Origin: JANLVI01 sp031363915
GTDB taxonomy: Bacteria; Vulcanimicrobiota; Vulcanimicrobiia; Vulcanimicrobiales; Vulcanimicrobiaceae
DNA: 64,000 bases
Assembly (NCBI GenBank): GCA_031363915.1
Contig: JANLVI010000023.1
Span: 1-64,000 of the forward strand
Direction: 5' to 3'
In this document: positions 9,029 through 18,614 of the stretch, one piece after another
Position numbering within the stretch: position 1 is the first letter of the stretch
Layout: every line of letters starts with the position of its first letter
Program-made: the position numbers and the translations under genes
The notes under the pieces: generated by a model
What the model was told of the DNA's origin: nothing
The model's database searches: none
The model's input: only the letters and a program-made list of their open reading frames with translations

Positions 9029-10340
9029 CCGGCGCCGGCGGTACCGCGTGTTCCTCGAGAGGTTCGAGATTCAAGACGATCTCTTCGTGCCCCAATTCGT
9101 AGGCGTTGTCGTGATGACCCAGTGCCTGCGCGTCGAGCGGATCGATTTCCTGACCGTGCATTTCAGAGTGCTCGATGTCATGGTCGTGCTGCTCATCGAG
9201 TCCGGGTTCGGCCGTGCCGATGGCACCCGCACCGCGTTCGGGACGCCGTTTCTTGTATCGTGCGGGCGCCTGCGTCGAGCGTTGGACCTCGCGACGTTCG
9301 CGTTCGCGACGTTCGCGACGGGCGGCGGCGAGCGCATCGCGTTCGGCGGGCGTCTTTCCGGCAAGACGCGCTTCGGCGGCGGTGCGGGCACCGGTCGTCC
9401 GCGCGTCTTCGCGCCGTGCGAGTTCCTTTTTCTGATCGTTACGCTGAAACTGCGCGACGAGTGGTGCCGAGAAGAAAATCGAGTGATAGCCGCCCGAGCA
9501 AATGCCAACGAGCAGCGCGAATGCGAAGTTCTGCAGCGAAGCGCCGCCGAGCGCGAGCAGTGCGACGAGCGTGACGACGACGGTGGCAAGCGTGTTCACC
9601 GATCGCGTCATCGTCTGAAGAATCGAGGTATTGACAATCGTGTCATACGCCTCGGTCGCCATCAGTTTCGTATTCTCACGAATACGATCGAGAATGACGA
9701 TCGTGTCCATGACCGAGTACCCGATGACGGTCAGCACGGCAGCGAGGAACGCATCGTCGACACGCTTCTGCGCGAGCGCGTAGATCCCGATCATCATCAG
9801 CGAATCGCGTACGAGTGCGATGACCGTGACGTACCCGAAGTTGACGTTCCAACCGAAGCGGAAGGCGATGTAGACGAACTGGATGACGATCGCGATCACG
9901 AGCGCTTCGAGCGCTTTGATCAGATACTCGTGCGAGAGCGAAGGCCCGACGGCTTCGACCTGCGATTGATCGCGGTCGACCGGGGCGACTGAGTTGAGCG
10001 CCGCCCAGAGCCGTGGTGCGCTATCGCCGAAATCGTGTTGCGTGCCGACCGAGTACCGCTCGCTTCCGGTGTCACCGGTTTTGGCGATCGTCGTGACCGT
10101 CGCGTCACTTACGCCAAGCGGCAAGAGTGCCGCACGAATTTGATCGGGCGTAACGCTGTTCTTGAACTTCACCGTCACGTCGGTGCCGCCGGTGAAGGAC
10201 AGTCCGAGCTTGAGCGGCTGGTGAATCGTAAACATGTTGTAGATCATCATCGCGATACCGAGCGCGATGAGGATCGTGGACACGAGCGAGACGGTTTTCA
10301 GCCAGCCGACGACGTTCCAGTTGAGGCGACGGAAGAACAT
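8994..10340 (-). CDS. secF: Protein translocase subunit SecF with long charged C-terminal tail
   Basis: SecF works with SecD to use the proton motive force to pull preproteins out of SecYEG. The first ~300 residues contain the N-terminal TM helix, the periplasmic domain and five clustered TM helices. The SecF-type motif GYSVMDTIVILDRIREN lies around residues 205-222. About 145 extra residues follow (Lys/Arg/Glu-rich, then His/Glu/Pro-rich), making the protein 448 residues against the usual 300-350. The tail is predicted cytosolic and disordered. It sits 3 bp after secD in the same operon. Confidence 0.93.
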   Translation of the reverse strand: MFFRRLNWNVVGWLKTVSLVSTILIALGIAMMIYNMFTIHQPLKLGLSFTGGTDVTVKFKNSVTPDQIRAALLPLGVSDATVTTIAKTGDTGSERYSVGTQHDFGDSAPRLWAALNSVAPVDRDQSQVEAVGPSLSHEYLIKALEALVIAIVIQFVYIAFRFGWNVNFGYVTVIALVRDSLMMIGIYALAQKRVDDAFLAAVLTVIGYSVMDTIVILDRIRENTKLMATEAYDTIVNTSILQTMTRSVNTLATVVVTLVALLALGGASLQNFAFALLVGICSGGYHSIFFSAPLVAQFQRNDQKKELARREDARTTGARTAAEARLAGKTPAERDALAAARRERRERERREVQRSTQAPARYKKRRPERGAGAIGTAEPGLDEQHDHDIEHSEMHGQEIDPLDAQALGHHDNAYELGHEEIVLNLEPLEEHAVPPAPDVHPKTEPHDK

Positions 10341-10343
10341 GGC

Positions 10344-11618
10344 TTAGGCTCCGTACGCTTTCGTATCCGTGACGAGATCGTTGTCCACGATCACGTCCGT
10401 GAAGAAGCGCGTGATGAACACGGCGGTGACGAGCGAGAACACGGTGCCCCAGAAGAGCGTGTACGCAAAGCCTTTAACCGTGCCGGTTCCGAGTAAGAAG
10501 AGCACGCCCGCGCCGACGATCGTCGTAAAGTGCGAGTCGAACACCGAAGTAAACGCGCGGGCGAAACCAGTCTTCACCGCGGCGCGCAGCGATTTGCCCG
10601 CCCAGATTTCTTCTTTCATTCGTTCGAAAATCAGGACGTTCGCGTCGACCGCCATACCGATCGACAGCACGAAACCTGCGATCCCCGGCAGCGTGAGCAC
10701 GGCGTGGTTGATCGCGAGCAAGCCCAGCAGCATCAGCACGTAGATGATGAGCGCGAAATCGGCAAGTAAGCCCGGTAAACGGTAGAAGACCACCATAAAG
10801 ATGAGAACGAGCGCAAGGCCAATCGCGGATGCGACCATCGACTTCTTCAAGTCGATCGCGCCGAGCGTCGGGCCAACGGACGAATTTTCGATGATCTTGA
10901 GCGAGACGGGCAGCGCGCCCGCGTTCAACTCAGTCGAAATCCGGATGACGTCTTCTTCGGTGAAGTTGCCGGTCGTCTGACCGTCGCTCGTGATGGTGCC
11001 TTCGATGACGGCGTCATTGATGAGCTTCTTATCGAGAAACACCGCAAGCCAGTGGCCGATGTTCTTACTCGTAAGCTCGCCGAATTTCTTCGGATCCTTC
11101 GTTTGGAACGTGATGATCGGGGCGCCGGTCGGGCCGAAGCTCGGCTGGGCCGATTTCAATTCAGCGCCAGTGTAAACGACGGGGCCGGAGTCTTTATACG
11201 CGCCATTCGGATCGGCGGCGTACTTCAGATCGACGGCGGCCTTCTGCTGAATTTTCTCCGGCATGATCTTGAACTCCAGGACGGCCGCTTCTTTAAGCAG
11301 GCGTTCCGCTTCATCCGAGTTCTTCAAACCCGCAAGTTCCACGAGGAGACGGTCGCTCCCGACCCGCGAGATGATCGGCTCCGAAACGCCCAACCCATTG
11401 ACGCGTCGCTGAACGACGTCCTCGACCTGACTCTGGATATTCGAGGTGATCTTTGGGGCCTCGGGCGAGGTCTGGAGCTGCAGTAAGAGACGCGAGCCGC
11501 CCTGCAGGTCGAGCCCGAGTTTTACCTTTTGGTTGATCGGGGTGATCGACCACACGCAAAGCGCCACAATGGCGATAACGAGTAGCGCCTTGAGGGGCGA
11601 TTTAAGCCTATTCCACAT
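10344..11618 (-). CDS. secD: Protein translocase subunit SecD
   Basis: A 424-residue SecD. It has one N-terminal TM helix (KALLVIAIVALCVWSI), the family hallmark KLGLDLQGGSRLLLQL right after it, a P1 periplasmic domain and a C-terminal block of five TM helices containing IGMAVDANVLIFERMKEEI. It is shorter than E. coli SecD (about 615) but typical of the many bacteria that lack the long P1 head. It is the first gene of secD-secF, with a consensus promoter upstream. It works in the inner membrane with SecF and SecYEG. Confidence 0.95.
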   Translation of the reverse strand: MWNRLKSPLKALLVIAIVALCVWSITPINQKVKLGLDLQGGSRLLLQLQTSPEAPKITSNIQSQVEDVVQRRVNGLGVSEPIISRVGSDRLLVELAGLKNSDEAERLLKEAAVLEFKIMPEKIQQKAAVDLKYAADPNGAYKDSGPVVYTGAELKSAQPSFGPTGAPIITFQTKDPKKFGELTSKNIGHWLAVFLDKKLINDAVIEGTITSDGQTTGNFTEEDVIRISTELNAGALPVSLKIIENSSVGPTLGAIDLKKSMVASAIGLALVLIFMVVFYRLPGLLADFALIIYVLMLLGLLAINHAVLTLPGIAGFVLSIGMAVDANVLIFERMKEEIWAGKSLRAAVKTGFARAFTSVFDSHFTTIVGAGVLFLLGTGTVKGFAYTLFWGTVFSLVTAVFITRFFTDVIVDNDLVTDTKAYGA

Positions 11619-11650
11619 GCATGCAACTTCGGGAAGGGGGAAACTAACGC

Positions 11651-11679
11651 ATTGTAGCAGGCTGGCTATCCCCCGTCAA
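11651..11679 (-). promoter_or_regulatory. Sigma70-type promoter for secD-secF
   Basis: On the minus strand TTGACG (11679-11674), a 17-bp spacer and TACAAT (11656-11651) match the -35/-10 consensus very closely. They lie 33 bp upstream of the secD start, in the secD/fur divergent region. Confidence 0.8.
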
Positions 11680-11719
11680 ACGATCCCCGGTCGGTCCAGT
11701 GGGAGTCGGAGGAGAGCGA

Positions 11720-12136
11720 ATGGACGCCAAGGGTGTCGATGCAGGACTCCTGCAAACACGGTACCGCCTCACCAAGCAACGCGCTGCGATTCTGCGTGCG
11801 CTCGAAGACGGCTCGCACCTCTCGGCGGAGACGATCCACGAGCGCGTCCGCGCGGAGTTACCCGGCGTGAGTCTGGGAACGATCTACCGCACCCTCGATA
11901 TCTTGCGCGGGATCGGTCTCGTGCAAATGTTTTCGCACGGGGGTTCGGCGGCGCGGTATGAAGCCGCGCTCGACAAACACCACCACCTCGTATGCGAGAA
12001 GTGCGGCACGATCCTCAACGTGCAGGCACCCGAAGTCGCCTCAATCGCATCGACAATCGCCGGCGCTTACCGGTATACCGGGATCGACACCGCTCTTACG
12101 ATAACGGGCCGTTGCCCCGACTGCACCTCGCTGTAA
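11720..12136 (+). CDS. Fur family metal-responsive transcriptional regulator
   Basis: A 138-residue Fur/PerR/Zur-type repressor. The winged helix (YRLTKQRAAILRAL through GVSLGTIYRTLDILRGIGLV) occupies the first ~75 residues. The dimerisation part has the HHHLVCEKCG metal motif (His cluster plus CxxC) and a C-terminal CPDC, giving two CxxC pairs for structural zinc. The start at 11720 follows a strong GGAGGAG site. Iron, zinc and peroxide sensing cannot be separated here. It is divergent from secD and followed 9 bp later by a lipoprotein gene. Confidence 0.9.
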   Translation: MDAKGVDAGLLQTRYRLTKQRAAILRALEDGSHLSAETIHERVRAELPGVSLGTIYRTLDILRGIGLVQMFSHGGSAARYEAALDKHHHLVCEKCGTILNVQAPEVASIASTIAGAYRYTGIDTALTITGRCPDCTSL

Positions 12137-12145
12137 AGGAGCAAC

Positions 12146-13309
12146 ATGTTCAAAAAGACGGGAGTCCTTTTTCTTACCATAGTTTTATTCACCGCTTGCG
12201 GCGGAGGCGGAGGCGGAGGGAGTTCGCCGGTCACGACGCCGAGCACCCCGGCACCCGCGCCGACGGCTGCACCGATCGCAACCGTTTCGACACAGCGCTC
12301 GGTAGCGAGCGAAACGCTCAGCGTCGCGGGACTTTCGTCCTCGGCATTTGGCCTCGGGACGTCGGTCACGAGCGTCGCGAGCATCGGGCGTTCCGTGCGC
12401 GTCGTGGCGCGCACCGCAATGTCGGGTTGGCACGAGGGCGCATCGCGCGTTCCGCAAGGCACCCGCAGTGCCGCGGCCATTACCTACTCCGCGTGCTCCG
12501 CGGAAACGGAATCCGCCACCGTTCCCGTGACCGTAAACGAGTACCAACTCTACCTGCGCACGTTCTACGATGACGCGTGCACGCTCTTGAATGCGGACGC
12601 GTCCTTAGACATCATCGCTAACTCGCAATCGAATGCATCGCTGAGCGGGTCGATCGTGTACACGTCGCGCAGCAGAACGATCTACGACTATCAAACGCTC
12701 GCGCTTACACTAACGACCACGGGTACATCCACCGGCACGTTTACGTTATCGGAGACCGACGCGCCTAGTGCGACGGCCACAAATCGGAGTTCCACCGGCG
12801 TGTCGTGCATCTTCACCGCAACCTCGATCTCGTGCGGCGGCGCAGACGTTTCGCATGCGACGTCGCTCAATAACGATTTCGGTGCAGCGCTTTCATTCAC
12901 CGTATCCTCCGTCACCGCGAAGAGCGCCGTATCGCCAATAACCGTTCCCATTAGCGGTTCGGCGTCGTCGTACGGCGGCGCTCTAGGAAGTCTCAACATC
13001 CAGTCGGCAACGATCCCAAACTGGAGCGTCAGCGGCGCCTCGCCAACGGATAACGCGACGTTCAACGGAACCTTCGTCTACACACCATCGGGAGCGCTCG
13101 GTGGGGCGAGCTTGACGCTGACGGATGCCTCGGCTGATGCGACGGTCACGATGGCGACAGCGACGAACGGGTCGATCACCGCAACGATCGCACAAACCGA
13201 TACCGGCAAGACTGCTGCGACCTTCACCGTCGACTCGTCCGGCAACGGCACGATCACCTACGGCAACGGGACCACAGCTCAGATCGTGAACTGGAGCGTT
13301 CTGGGATAG
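12146..13309 (+). CDS. Predicted lipoprotein, beta-rich, unknown function
   Basis: A 387-residue export candidate. The signal peptide ends in a lipobox (LFTACGGG, Cys 18), followed by a Gly run and a Pro/Ala/Thr linker. The remainder is Ser/Thr/Ala-rich and looks beta-stranded, without a family I recognise. An AAGGAG site lies 5 bp before the ATG, 9 bp after the fur stop, so it may be co-expressed with the regulator and could relate to metal stress. It is convergent with flhA, whose stop is 24 bp away. Confidence 0.75.
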   Translation: MFKKTGVLFLTIVLFTACGGGGGGGSSPVTTPSTPAPAPTAAPIATVSTQRSVASETLSVAGLSSSAFGLGTSVTSVASIGRSVRVVARTAMSGWHEGASRVPQGTRSAAAITYSACSAETESATVPVTVNEYQLYLRTFYDDACTLLNADASLDIIANSQSNASLSGSIVYTSRSRTIYDYQTLALTLTTTGTSTGTFTLSETDAPSATATNRSSTGVSCIFTATSISCGGADVSHATSLNNDFGAALSFTVSSVTAKSAVSPITVPISGSASSYGGALGSLNIQSATIPNWSVSGASPTDNATFNGTFVYTPSGALGGASLTLTDASADATVTMATATNGSITATIAQTDTGKTAATFTVDSSGNGTITYGNGTTAQIVNWSVLG

Positions 13310-13333
13310 TCGCCGACGAGAAGCCACGCAAAC

Positions 13334-15403
13334 TCATGCCGGCAACGTTGGGCTCCGCTTCGGCTCGACGATGATACCCGCGGCACGCAACTCCACCGTC
13401 GGCGGAATTTCGTTATACGCATAAACGCGAACCCGCAGGCTCGTTTTCTCGAAAAAATCCGCGAGCAGCGGTCGCAGCGCGCCGGTGCAAATAACGCTGG
13501 GCGCAACGAGCATGGGATTTGCGAGGTACGTCTCGACCTGCGCGCGCACGTGCGAAACGGTCGCCGGGTCGGGTGCGAGGCCGCCGACGTGCGTCCACAT
13601 GCGCGTCAGTTCGGCTTCGAAGCCCGGATCTAAGAGGAGCGGCGTGACGGCGTCGATCCCCTCGCGCCGAAATTGCTGCGGAACGATCGCGCGACGTGCG
13701 GCCTCAGCAAGTTCGCGCGGATCGCGCGTGGTCGCCGCCACGTCGATCATCGCTTCGAGCACGGCAATCGGGTCGCGCGGCCACGCCCCTTCGCGCAGCA
13801 GATACACGAACGCACGATGGGCGGTCGCAATCGGCAGCACGTCGGTACCGAGATCTTTGATAAGTGAGGGCACGCTCGCGCGCAAATGTTCGACGAGTGT
13901 GTGAAATTCTTGCCGACCCAGTAACGCGGCCGCATGCTGCCGCACGGTCTCCGAGAGGTGCGAGCCGATAATCGAGATCGGATCGAACGTAAGCGCACCC
14001 GCGCGAGCGGCGTCCTCGCGAGCATCGAGTGCGATCCACCTCGCTGCAAGGCCGTACACGGGTTCGTGAGTTGGCACGCCATCGAGCGTCGCAAGCGCCG
14101 TGGGATCGGCGACGGCGAGCAAGGCATCGAGTCGGACCGTACCCTGCGACACGACTTCGTCGCGCACGCGAATCGCATACGTGTGTGGATCCCGCATCGC
14201 GTCGTCTCGCAACCGGACGCCGGGAACGACGATACCGATCTCTGCCGCAAGCGCGCGCCGCACGTCGCCAATACGATCGAGCAGCGCATCGGCATTCGAG
14301 GCGTTCAGCAGCGGATAGAGCTCGGCGCCAAAGTCGATTGCAATCGCGTCGACGCCGACGAGCGCGAGCGCCATCTCGGGCCGACGTATGCCACTTTTCC
14401 GCGCGCGCTCGCGCTCGGCGAGCGTCACTGCGGTGAGCGCGGCGTTCCGTCGGTGCGCGAGTTGCGCGGCACCGAGCGCTGCCGCACCCAACCCAAAAAA
14501 AACTGGCCCCGGTAGTGCCGGAACGAACCCGAGTAAGAGCATCAACACGGCCGCCGAACGGAGCACATCCGGCCGGCTGATAAGTTGCATGGCAAGATCG
14601 ACGCCGAGCGCGCCTTCGCAGGCGACGCGCGTGACCATCAAGCCCATCGCGGTCGAGATGAGAAACGCGGGCAGCGTCGTGACGAGCGCGTTTCCGATCG
14701 AGAGCAGTGCAAACGTCTCGATCGCATCGATCGGCGAGAGCCCGTGATAGGCCATACCGACGACGATGCCGCCGAGCAGGTTGAGGACGACGATGACCAA
14801 GGCCGCGATCGCATCGCCTTTGACGAACTTGCCGGCGCCGTCCATCGCTGCATAAAAGTCGGCTTCACGCTGGACGCGCGCGCGTTTCCCGCGTGCACCT
14901 TCGGCATCGAGCAGGCCAGCGTGCACGTCCGCATCGATCGCCATCTGCTTGCCCGGCATGGCATCGAGCGTGAACCGCGCGCAGACCTCAGCGACACGCT
15001 GCGCGCCCGTCGCGATCACGATGAACTGGATCGTGATCAGGATGGCAAAGATAATCAGGCCGACGACGATGTTGCCGCGCACGACAAACGCGCCGAACGC
15101 CGGAATCACGGCGCCGACGCCGCCCGGCACGTGCCCCTGCGTGAGGATGAGGCGCGTCGCGCTCACATCGAGCGAGAGTCGAAAGAGCGTTGCGAGTAAG
15201 AGCGAGGGTGCGAACGCCGAGAATTCCAGCGGCTCCTCGACGCGCAGACTGATCAGCAAGACCAGCGACGAGCCGAAAATATTGATGGCGAGCAGCACGT
15301 CGAGCACGAGCGGCGGCAGCGGCACGACGAGGATCGCGACGATCCCAAGCACCAGCGCCGAAAACGCGTAGGTCAGCCGCGTGTTGAGCGGAATCTTCTT
15401 CAC
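13334..15403 (-). CDS. flhA: Flagellar export gate protein FlhA
   Basis: A 689-residue FlhA, the large export-gate subunit that forms a cytoplasmic nonamer and couples proton flow to substrate export. The N-terminal half holds about eight TM helices and the signature region FRLSLDVSATRLIL with GGVGAVIPAFGAFVV and DAMPGKQMAIDADVHAG. The C-terminal half is the soluble substrate/chaperone docking domain. The GTG start overlaps the flhB stop (GTGA). It is the last gene of the minus-strand run fliQ-fliR-flhB-flhA. Confidence 0.95.
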   Translation of the reverse strand: MKKIPLNTRLTYAFSALVLGIVAILVVPLPPLVLDVLLAINIFGSSLVLLISLRVEEPLEFSAFAPSLLLATLFRLSLDVSATRLILTQGHVPGGVGAVIPAFGAFVVRGNIVVGLIIFAILITIQFIVIATGAQRVAEVCARFTLDAMPGKQMAIDADVHAGLLDAEGARGKRARVQREADFYAAMDGAGKFVKGDAIAALVIVVLNLLGGIVVGMAYHGLSPIDAIETFALLSIGNALVTTLPAFLISTAMGLMVTRVACEGALGVDLAMQLISRPDVLRSAAVLMLLLGFVPALPGPVFFGLGAAALGAAQLAHRRNAALTAVTLAERERARKSGIRRPEMALALVGVDAIAIDFGAELYPLLNASNADALLDRIGDVRRALAAEIGIVVPGVRLRDDAMRDPHTYAIRVRDEVVSQGTVRLDALLAVADPTALATLDGVPTHEPVYGLAARWIALDAREDAARAGALTFDPISIIGSHLSETVRQHAAALLGRQEFHTLVEHLRASVPSLIKDLGTDVLPIATAHRAFVYLLREGAWPRDPIAVLEAMIDVAATTRDPRELAEAARRAIVPQQFRREGIDAVTPLLLDPGFEAELTRMWTHVGGLAPDPATVSHVRAQVETYLANPMLVAPSVICTGALRPLLADFFEKTSLRVRVYAYNEIPPTVELRAAGIIVEPKRSPTLPA

Positions 15404-16422
15404 GAGAGCACTCCCGCGCGCGCAAGTTCCGCGATGACTTGAGCGACGGCGACGAAGTGCTCGTTTGCGATCGGGCGACCCGCCTCACCGCTTGCGTAAA
15501 GCGCACGCGCGAGCGGAACGTTTTCGACGATCGGGATCCCAAGATCGCGTGCCATCGCACGCACCTGCGCTGCGGCGTCGTGCGCGGCACGAACGACGAT
15601 CTGCGGAACGCTGACGAGCGGCGGATCGTATTTGAGCGCGATCGCGATGTGCGTCGGATTCGTGATGACGAAGGCGGCCTCGCGAACGCGAGTGACCGAA
15701 CCGCGCACGATCTGGCGATGCAAGGACTTGCGCCGGGCGTGCGTGTGCGGGTCTCCGTCGTTTTCTTTGGTGTCGCGCTTGAGTTCGTCGTGCGTCATTT
15801 TCAAATCGTTCAGCCACTTCTTGCGCGTAAGCAAATAATCGATACCGGCGAAAACAAGACCGACGACGCAGACCGCGGCGATCACGCGTGCTGCACTTGC
15901 CTGTGCGAGCTGACCGAATGCCCGCGCGTCGAGCAGCGTTCCCGCACGCGCAAAGGTATCGCGTACGATGGGGGTGACCGCGAGCACCGCGACGATGAAC
16001 GCGACGATCGCTCGCAGAGCCGTCACCGCTGCTTGCGCGCCGAGCATACGTTTGACCCCGGCGCCGGGATTCAACTTATCGAAGGCGATTTTGAGCGGCA
16101 TGAGGTGCATGCCGCCGGCTTGCGCGAACGAAACGATCGTGGCCGCAGCAGCCGCGCCGATGGGCGGCACGAGCGCAAGCGCGAGCACACAGAGCAGCCA
16201 TGCGCGCGGAAGCGCGGTCGCCGGTGCGTGGAGCTGCAAGGCGAAGCCGGTCGCGATCGCCGGGCCAAGCAGTCCGAGCACAGCAAAGAGCGCTAGCGAT
16301 GCGGTGCCGAAGGCCGCGACGCCGCACAGTTCTTGCGAGCGCGCACTTTTGCCGTCGCGTTTTGCGCGTTCGCGTTTACTTTGCGTTGCGTCGTAGGCTT
16401 TGTGTCCGCTCTCGCCCGCCAC
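15400..16422 (-). CDS. flhB: Flagellar export switch protein FlhB
   Basis: A 340-residue FlhB. It has an N-terminal basic SGHKAYDATQSKRERAKRDGK segment, four TM helices, then the cytoplasmic domain with the self-cleavage motif NPTH (VITNPTHIAIALKYDP). That cleavage switches export from rod/hook to filament substrates. The start is the GTG at 16422, sharing one base with the fliR stop. A longer frame continuing upstream is only a shadow of fliR. Confidence 0.95.
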   Translation of the reverse strand: MAGESGHKAYDATQSKRERAKRDGKSARSQELCGVAAFGTASLALFAVLGLLGPAIATGFALQLHAPATALPRAWLLCVLALALVPPIGAAAAATIVSFAQAGGMHLMPLKIAFDKLNPGAGVKRMLGAQAAVTALRAIVAFIVAVLAVTPIVRDTFARAGTLLDARAFGQLAQASAARVIAAVCVVGLVFAGIDYLLTRKKWLNDLKMTHDELKRDTKENDGDPHTHARRKSLHRQIVRGSVTRVREAAFVITNPTHIAIALKYDPPLVSVPQIVVRAAHDAAAQVRAMARDLGIPIVENVPLARALYASGEAGRPIANEHFVAVAQVIAELARAGVLS

Positions 16423-17138
16423 TATTTCACTCGCCAGGGCGCGAGCAGCCATGGGCGTGCGGCGAGTGGCGCGAGGAGCGGCACGGTTGCGATTGTGACG
16501 AGAATCGTCGCTGCGAACACGATCGGAAACGCGAGCGTGAAACTGGAGAAGCGCGGTACGACGCGCGCGATCGCACCGAGCGTGAGTTGAACGATCGCCG
16601 CAACGACGACGGCGGGCGCCGCCATCATGAGCGCTGCGCGAACGATGGTCGCCGGGAGCGCGAACGCGTACGTCGTCCACGCTTCGCGCGCGATCAGCGT
16701 CCCCGGCGGCACGCTGATCAGGCTCTGTGCGAACGCCTGCACGACGATCGCCCACCCGTCGAGCAAGAAAAAGCCGGCCAGAAACACCGAGGACCACAAC
16801 CGCCCGAAGCCCGATGCCGCGGTCACGTTCGCGGTTGGAACGCTGCCGCGAATACCGACATAGTCATCGAGGAGCCGTCCCGCCGCGTATGCGCCGTCGT
16901 AGAGCAGTGCCGCGCCAAAACCGATCGCCGCGCCGACCGTCACTTCCGAGGCAACGGCGAGCGAAAAGACCGCGAGTTCCATGTGCGGCGCCGCAGGCAG
17001 ACTCGCGCTGAGCGCGAGCGCGAAGACGAACGCAAGCCCCGCGCGCGCCATCGGCGGAACGCTCGGATGTGAAAACCCCGGAGCACGAAAGAAGAATCCG
17101 GCGCAACGCGCGAGCACGAGTAGCGTGGCCTGGCTCAC
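16422..17138 (-). CDS. fliR: Flagellar export gate protein FliR
   Basis: A 238-residue hydrophobic protein with about six TM helices, including VASEVTVGAAIGFGAALLYDGA and LWSSVFLAGFFLLDGWAIV, typical of FliR. With FliP and FliQ it forms the helical export channel core. The GTG start overlaps the fliQ stop (GTGA). The gene order fliQ-fliR-flhB-flhA is the canonical one and confirms the call. Confidence 0.92.
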   Translation of the reverse strand: MSQATLLVLARCAGFFFRAPGFSHPSVPPMARAGLAFVFALALSASLPAAPHMELAVFSLAVASEVTVGAAIGFGAALLYDGAYAAGRLLDDYVGIRGSVPTANVTAASGFGRLWSSVFLAGFFLLDGWAIVVQAFAQSLISVPPGTLIAREAWTTYAFALPATIVRAALMMAAPAVVVAAIVQLTLGAIARVVPRFSSFTLAFPIVFAATILVTIATVPLLAPLAARPWLLAPWRVK

Positions 17139-17404
17139 CCGCCGTGCACCAAGTCGGGGACGCGCGCGAGCACGTCATTTAAGAGCGCCGCACACAAGTG
17201 CAGACCGTAGTTCCCAAAAAGTGCGAGCGCGACGCCGACGGCGAGGATCTTCGGCAAGAGCGTCAACGTCTGTTCTTGCACTTGCGTTGCCGCTTGTATC
17301 ACGGCGACGACCGTGCCGACCGCTGTTGCCAGCACGAGGATCGGCAGGGTGAGAATCGCGGTTACGAGCAGCGCTTCACGCAGCAACGCGTCGAATTCGG
17401 TCAC
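17135..17404 (-). CDS. fliQ: Flagellar export gate protein FliQ
   Basis: An 89-residue two-TM protein. The family pattern of a first helix (LLVTAILTLPILVLATAVGTVVAVIQAATQVQEQTL) and a PK before the second helix is intact. It starts with GTG 56 bp after the anti-sigma gene. In most bacteria fliQ directly follows fliP; here fliP is 4.6 kb upstream, with unrelated genes between. Confidence 0.93.
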   Translation of the reverse strand: MTEFDALLREALLVTAILTLPILVLATAVGTVVAVIQAATQVQEQTLTLLPKILAVGVALALFGNYGLHLCAALLNDVLARVPDLVHGG

Positions 17405-17460
17405 GCCGCCATCGTACGGCGCGATTGTTTCCGCGCGGCGGCCGCAAGATGAACTCGGGC

Positions 17461-18051
17461 CTAATAGGTCAGATCGGCCTCGGCAAGCGGACTGCCGTCG
17501 CCGCGCGCGGCGAGCACGATGCGGGTGAGCCGCGCGGCCGCCGGCACGTAGAGTTCAGATGTCGTTCCCTTGACCTCGGGTTCACCGAGGGCGATCGTGC
17601 TCGTACCGCGGTAACCGACCACCGTACAGCGGCAATCGGCACGGTCGATGACAATCCACGCCCACGCTCCGTCGTTTGCGTAGAGAACCTTCGCGCCGAG
17701 GGGCGGCGTCGAGCGCGCCGTCATTCCGACGTGCAGGAAATGCGAGTGGACGAGCGTCGTGCGAAGGGCGTCATCGTAAAACTGCGGGGTACTGTTGCGA
17801 CCGAACGCAAAACCAGCGAAGAGTGCCGCGGCGACGGCGATCGCGGCGCCATAGATACCGTTGGAGCGGCGGGCTTTTGCGAGGGCAGGCGGATTCGGCG
17901 GAAGCACGGCAAGGCTCGCGATCACCGCCTCGGCTCGCGCGACGCGTCGAACGCAAACATCGCAGGTCGCGAGATGGTCGTCGACCCGCGCGCGTTCGCC
18001 AGTATCAAGCATGCCGAGCGCAAAGAGTTCGGCATCATCCTCAAGGTGCAT
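17461..18051 (-). CDS. Anti-sigma factor with zinc-finger-like N terminus
   Basis: A 196-residue membrane protein. The N-terminal HxxxCxxC motif (HLATCDVC, about residues 26-33) is the zinc-binding anti-sigma signature. A single TM helix (about 67-85) precedes an extracytoplasmic domain of ~110 residues of RskA type. Its ATG overlaps the sigma-factor stop (TGATG), so the pair is translated together. It probably holds the ECF sigma inactive until an envelope signal releases it. Confidence 0.85.
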   Translation of the reverse strand: MHLEDDAELFALGMLDTGERARVDDHLATCDVCVRRVARAEAVIASLAVLPPNPPALAKARRSNGIYGAAIAVAAALFAGFAFGRNSTPQFYDDALRTTLVHSHFLHVGMTARSTPPLGAKVLYANDGAWAWIVIDRADCRCTVVGYRGTSTIALGEPEVKGTTSELYVPAAARLTRIVLAARGDGSPLAEADLTY

Positions 18052-18611
18052 CAGGCGTTCTTCTTACTCGGCGAGACGATCGCATCGGCCAGCGTGCGGA
18101 CGGCCGCAGCGAGCCGGCTCTTGACCGTCCCGAGCGGTACGTTAAGCCGCTCGGCAATCTCGGTTTGCGAGAGCGAGGCGTAATAGGCCAAGGATAGGGC
18201 ATCGCGCTGTCCGCTCGGCAGCAACTCGATCGCCCGGCGCAGACGCGCGACATCGATCGGATCGGGGCGATCGTCCTGCGGAATGGAGTCGGCAAACGCG
18301 TGCGCTTCGATCGCGCGATGACGAGCGTCGGCGCGCACGCGCGTCATCGCGTCGTTCCGCACGCAGACCACGAGGAACGCGCGCAACGCACCACGCTCGC
18401 GCCGGTAGAGCCGCCGTTCCCACACGCGCGCCAACGCATCGTGGACGCAGTCGCGCGCATCGGACGTCGTGCCGAGAACACGCGCGGCGACGGCTTCGAG
18501 CAGTCCGGCATACTGGGAATAGACGCGGTCAAATGCAGGCGGCTCGTATGCGGCAAACGCATCCGCGAGTCGGTCGTCGTCGGCTTCGATCGCGCCCCTC
18601 CCGGCAAGCAC
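18051..18611 (-). CDS. ECF-type RNA polymerase sigma factor
   Basis: A 186-residue sigma-70 family protein of extracytoplasmic-function type. Region 2 covers about residues 24-95 (DRVYSQYAGLLEAVAARVLG, DARDCVHDALARVWE, LVVCVRNDAMTRVR). Region 4 covers about 122-172, including LPSGQRDALSLAYYASLSQTEIAERLNVPLGTVKSRL split over its helices. The start is GTG at 18611. It follows the phosphoesterase gene by 3 bp and precedes its anti-sigma, suggesting the operon is its own regulon core. Confidence 0.92.
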   Translation of the reverse strand: MLAGRGAIEADDDRLADAFAAYEPPAFDRVYSQYAGLLEAVAARVLGTTSDARDCVHDALARVWERRLYRRERGALRAFLVVCVRNDAMTRVRADARHRAIEAHAFADSIPQDDRPDPIDVARLRRAIELLPSGQRDALSLAYYASLSQTEIAERLNVPLGTVKSRLAAAVRTLADAIVSPSKKNA

Positions 18612-18614
18612 CGC

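Noticed and set aside
7949..9574. 541-codon plus-strand frame
   Set aside because: Runs antisense through the helicase and secF; composition Arg/Val/His-rich with no motif.
16423..16797. N-terminal extension of FlhB
   Set aside because: It is antiframe fliR sequence; GTG 16422 with stop overlap is the natural start.
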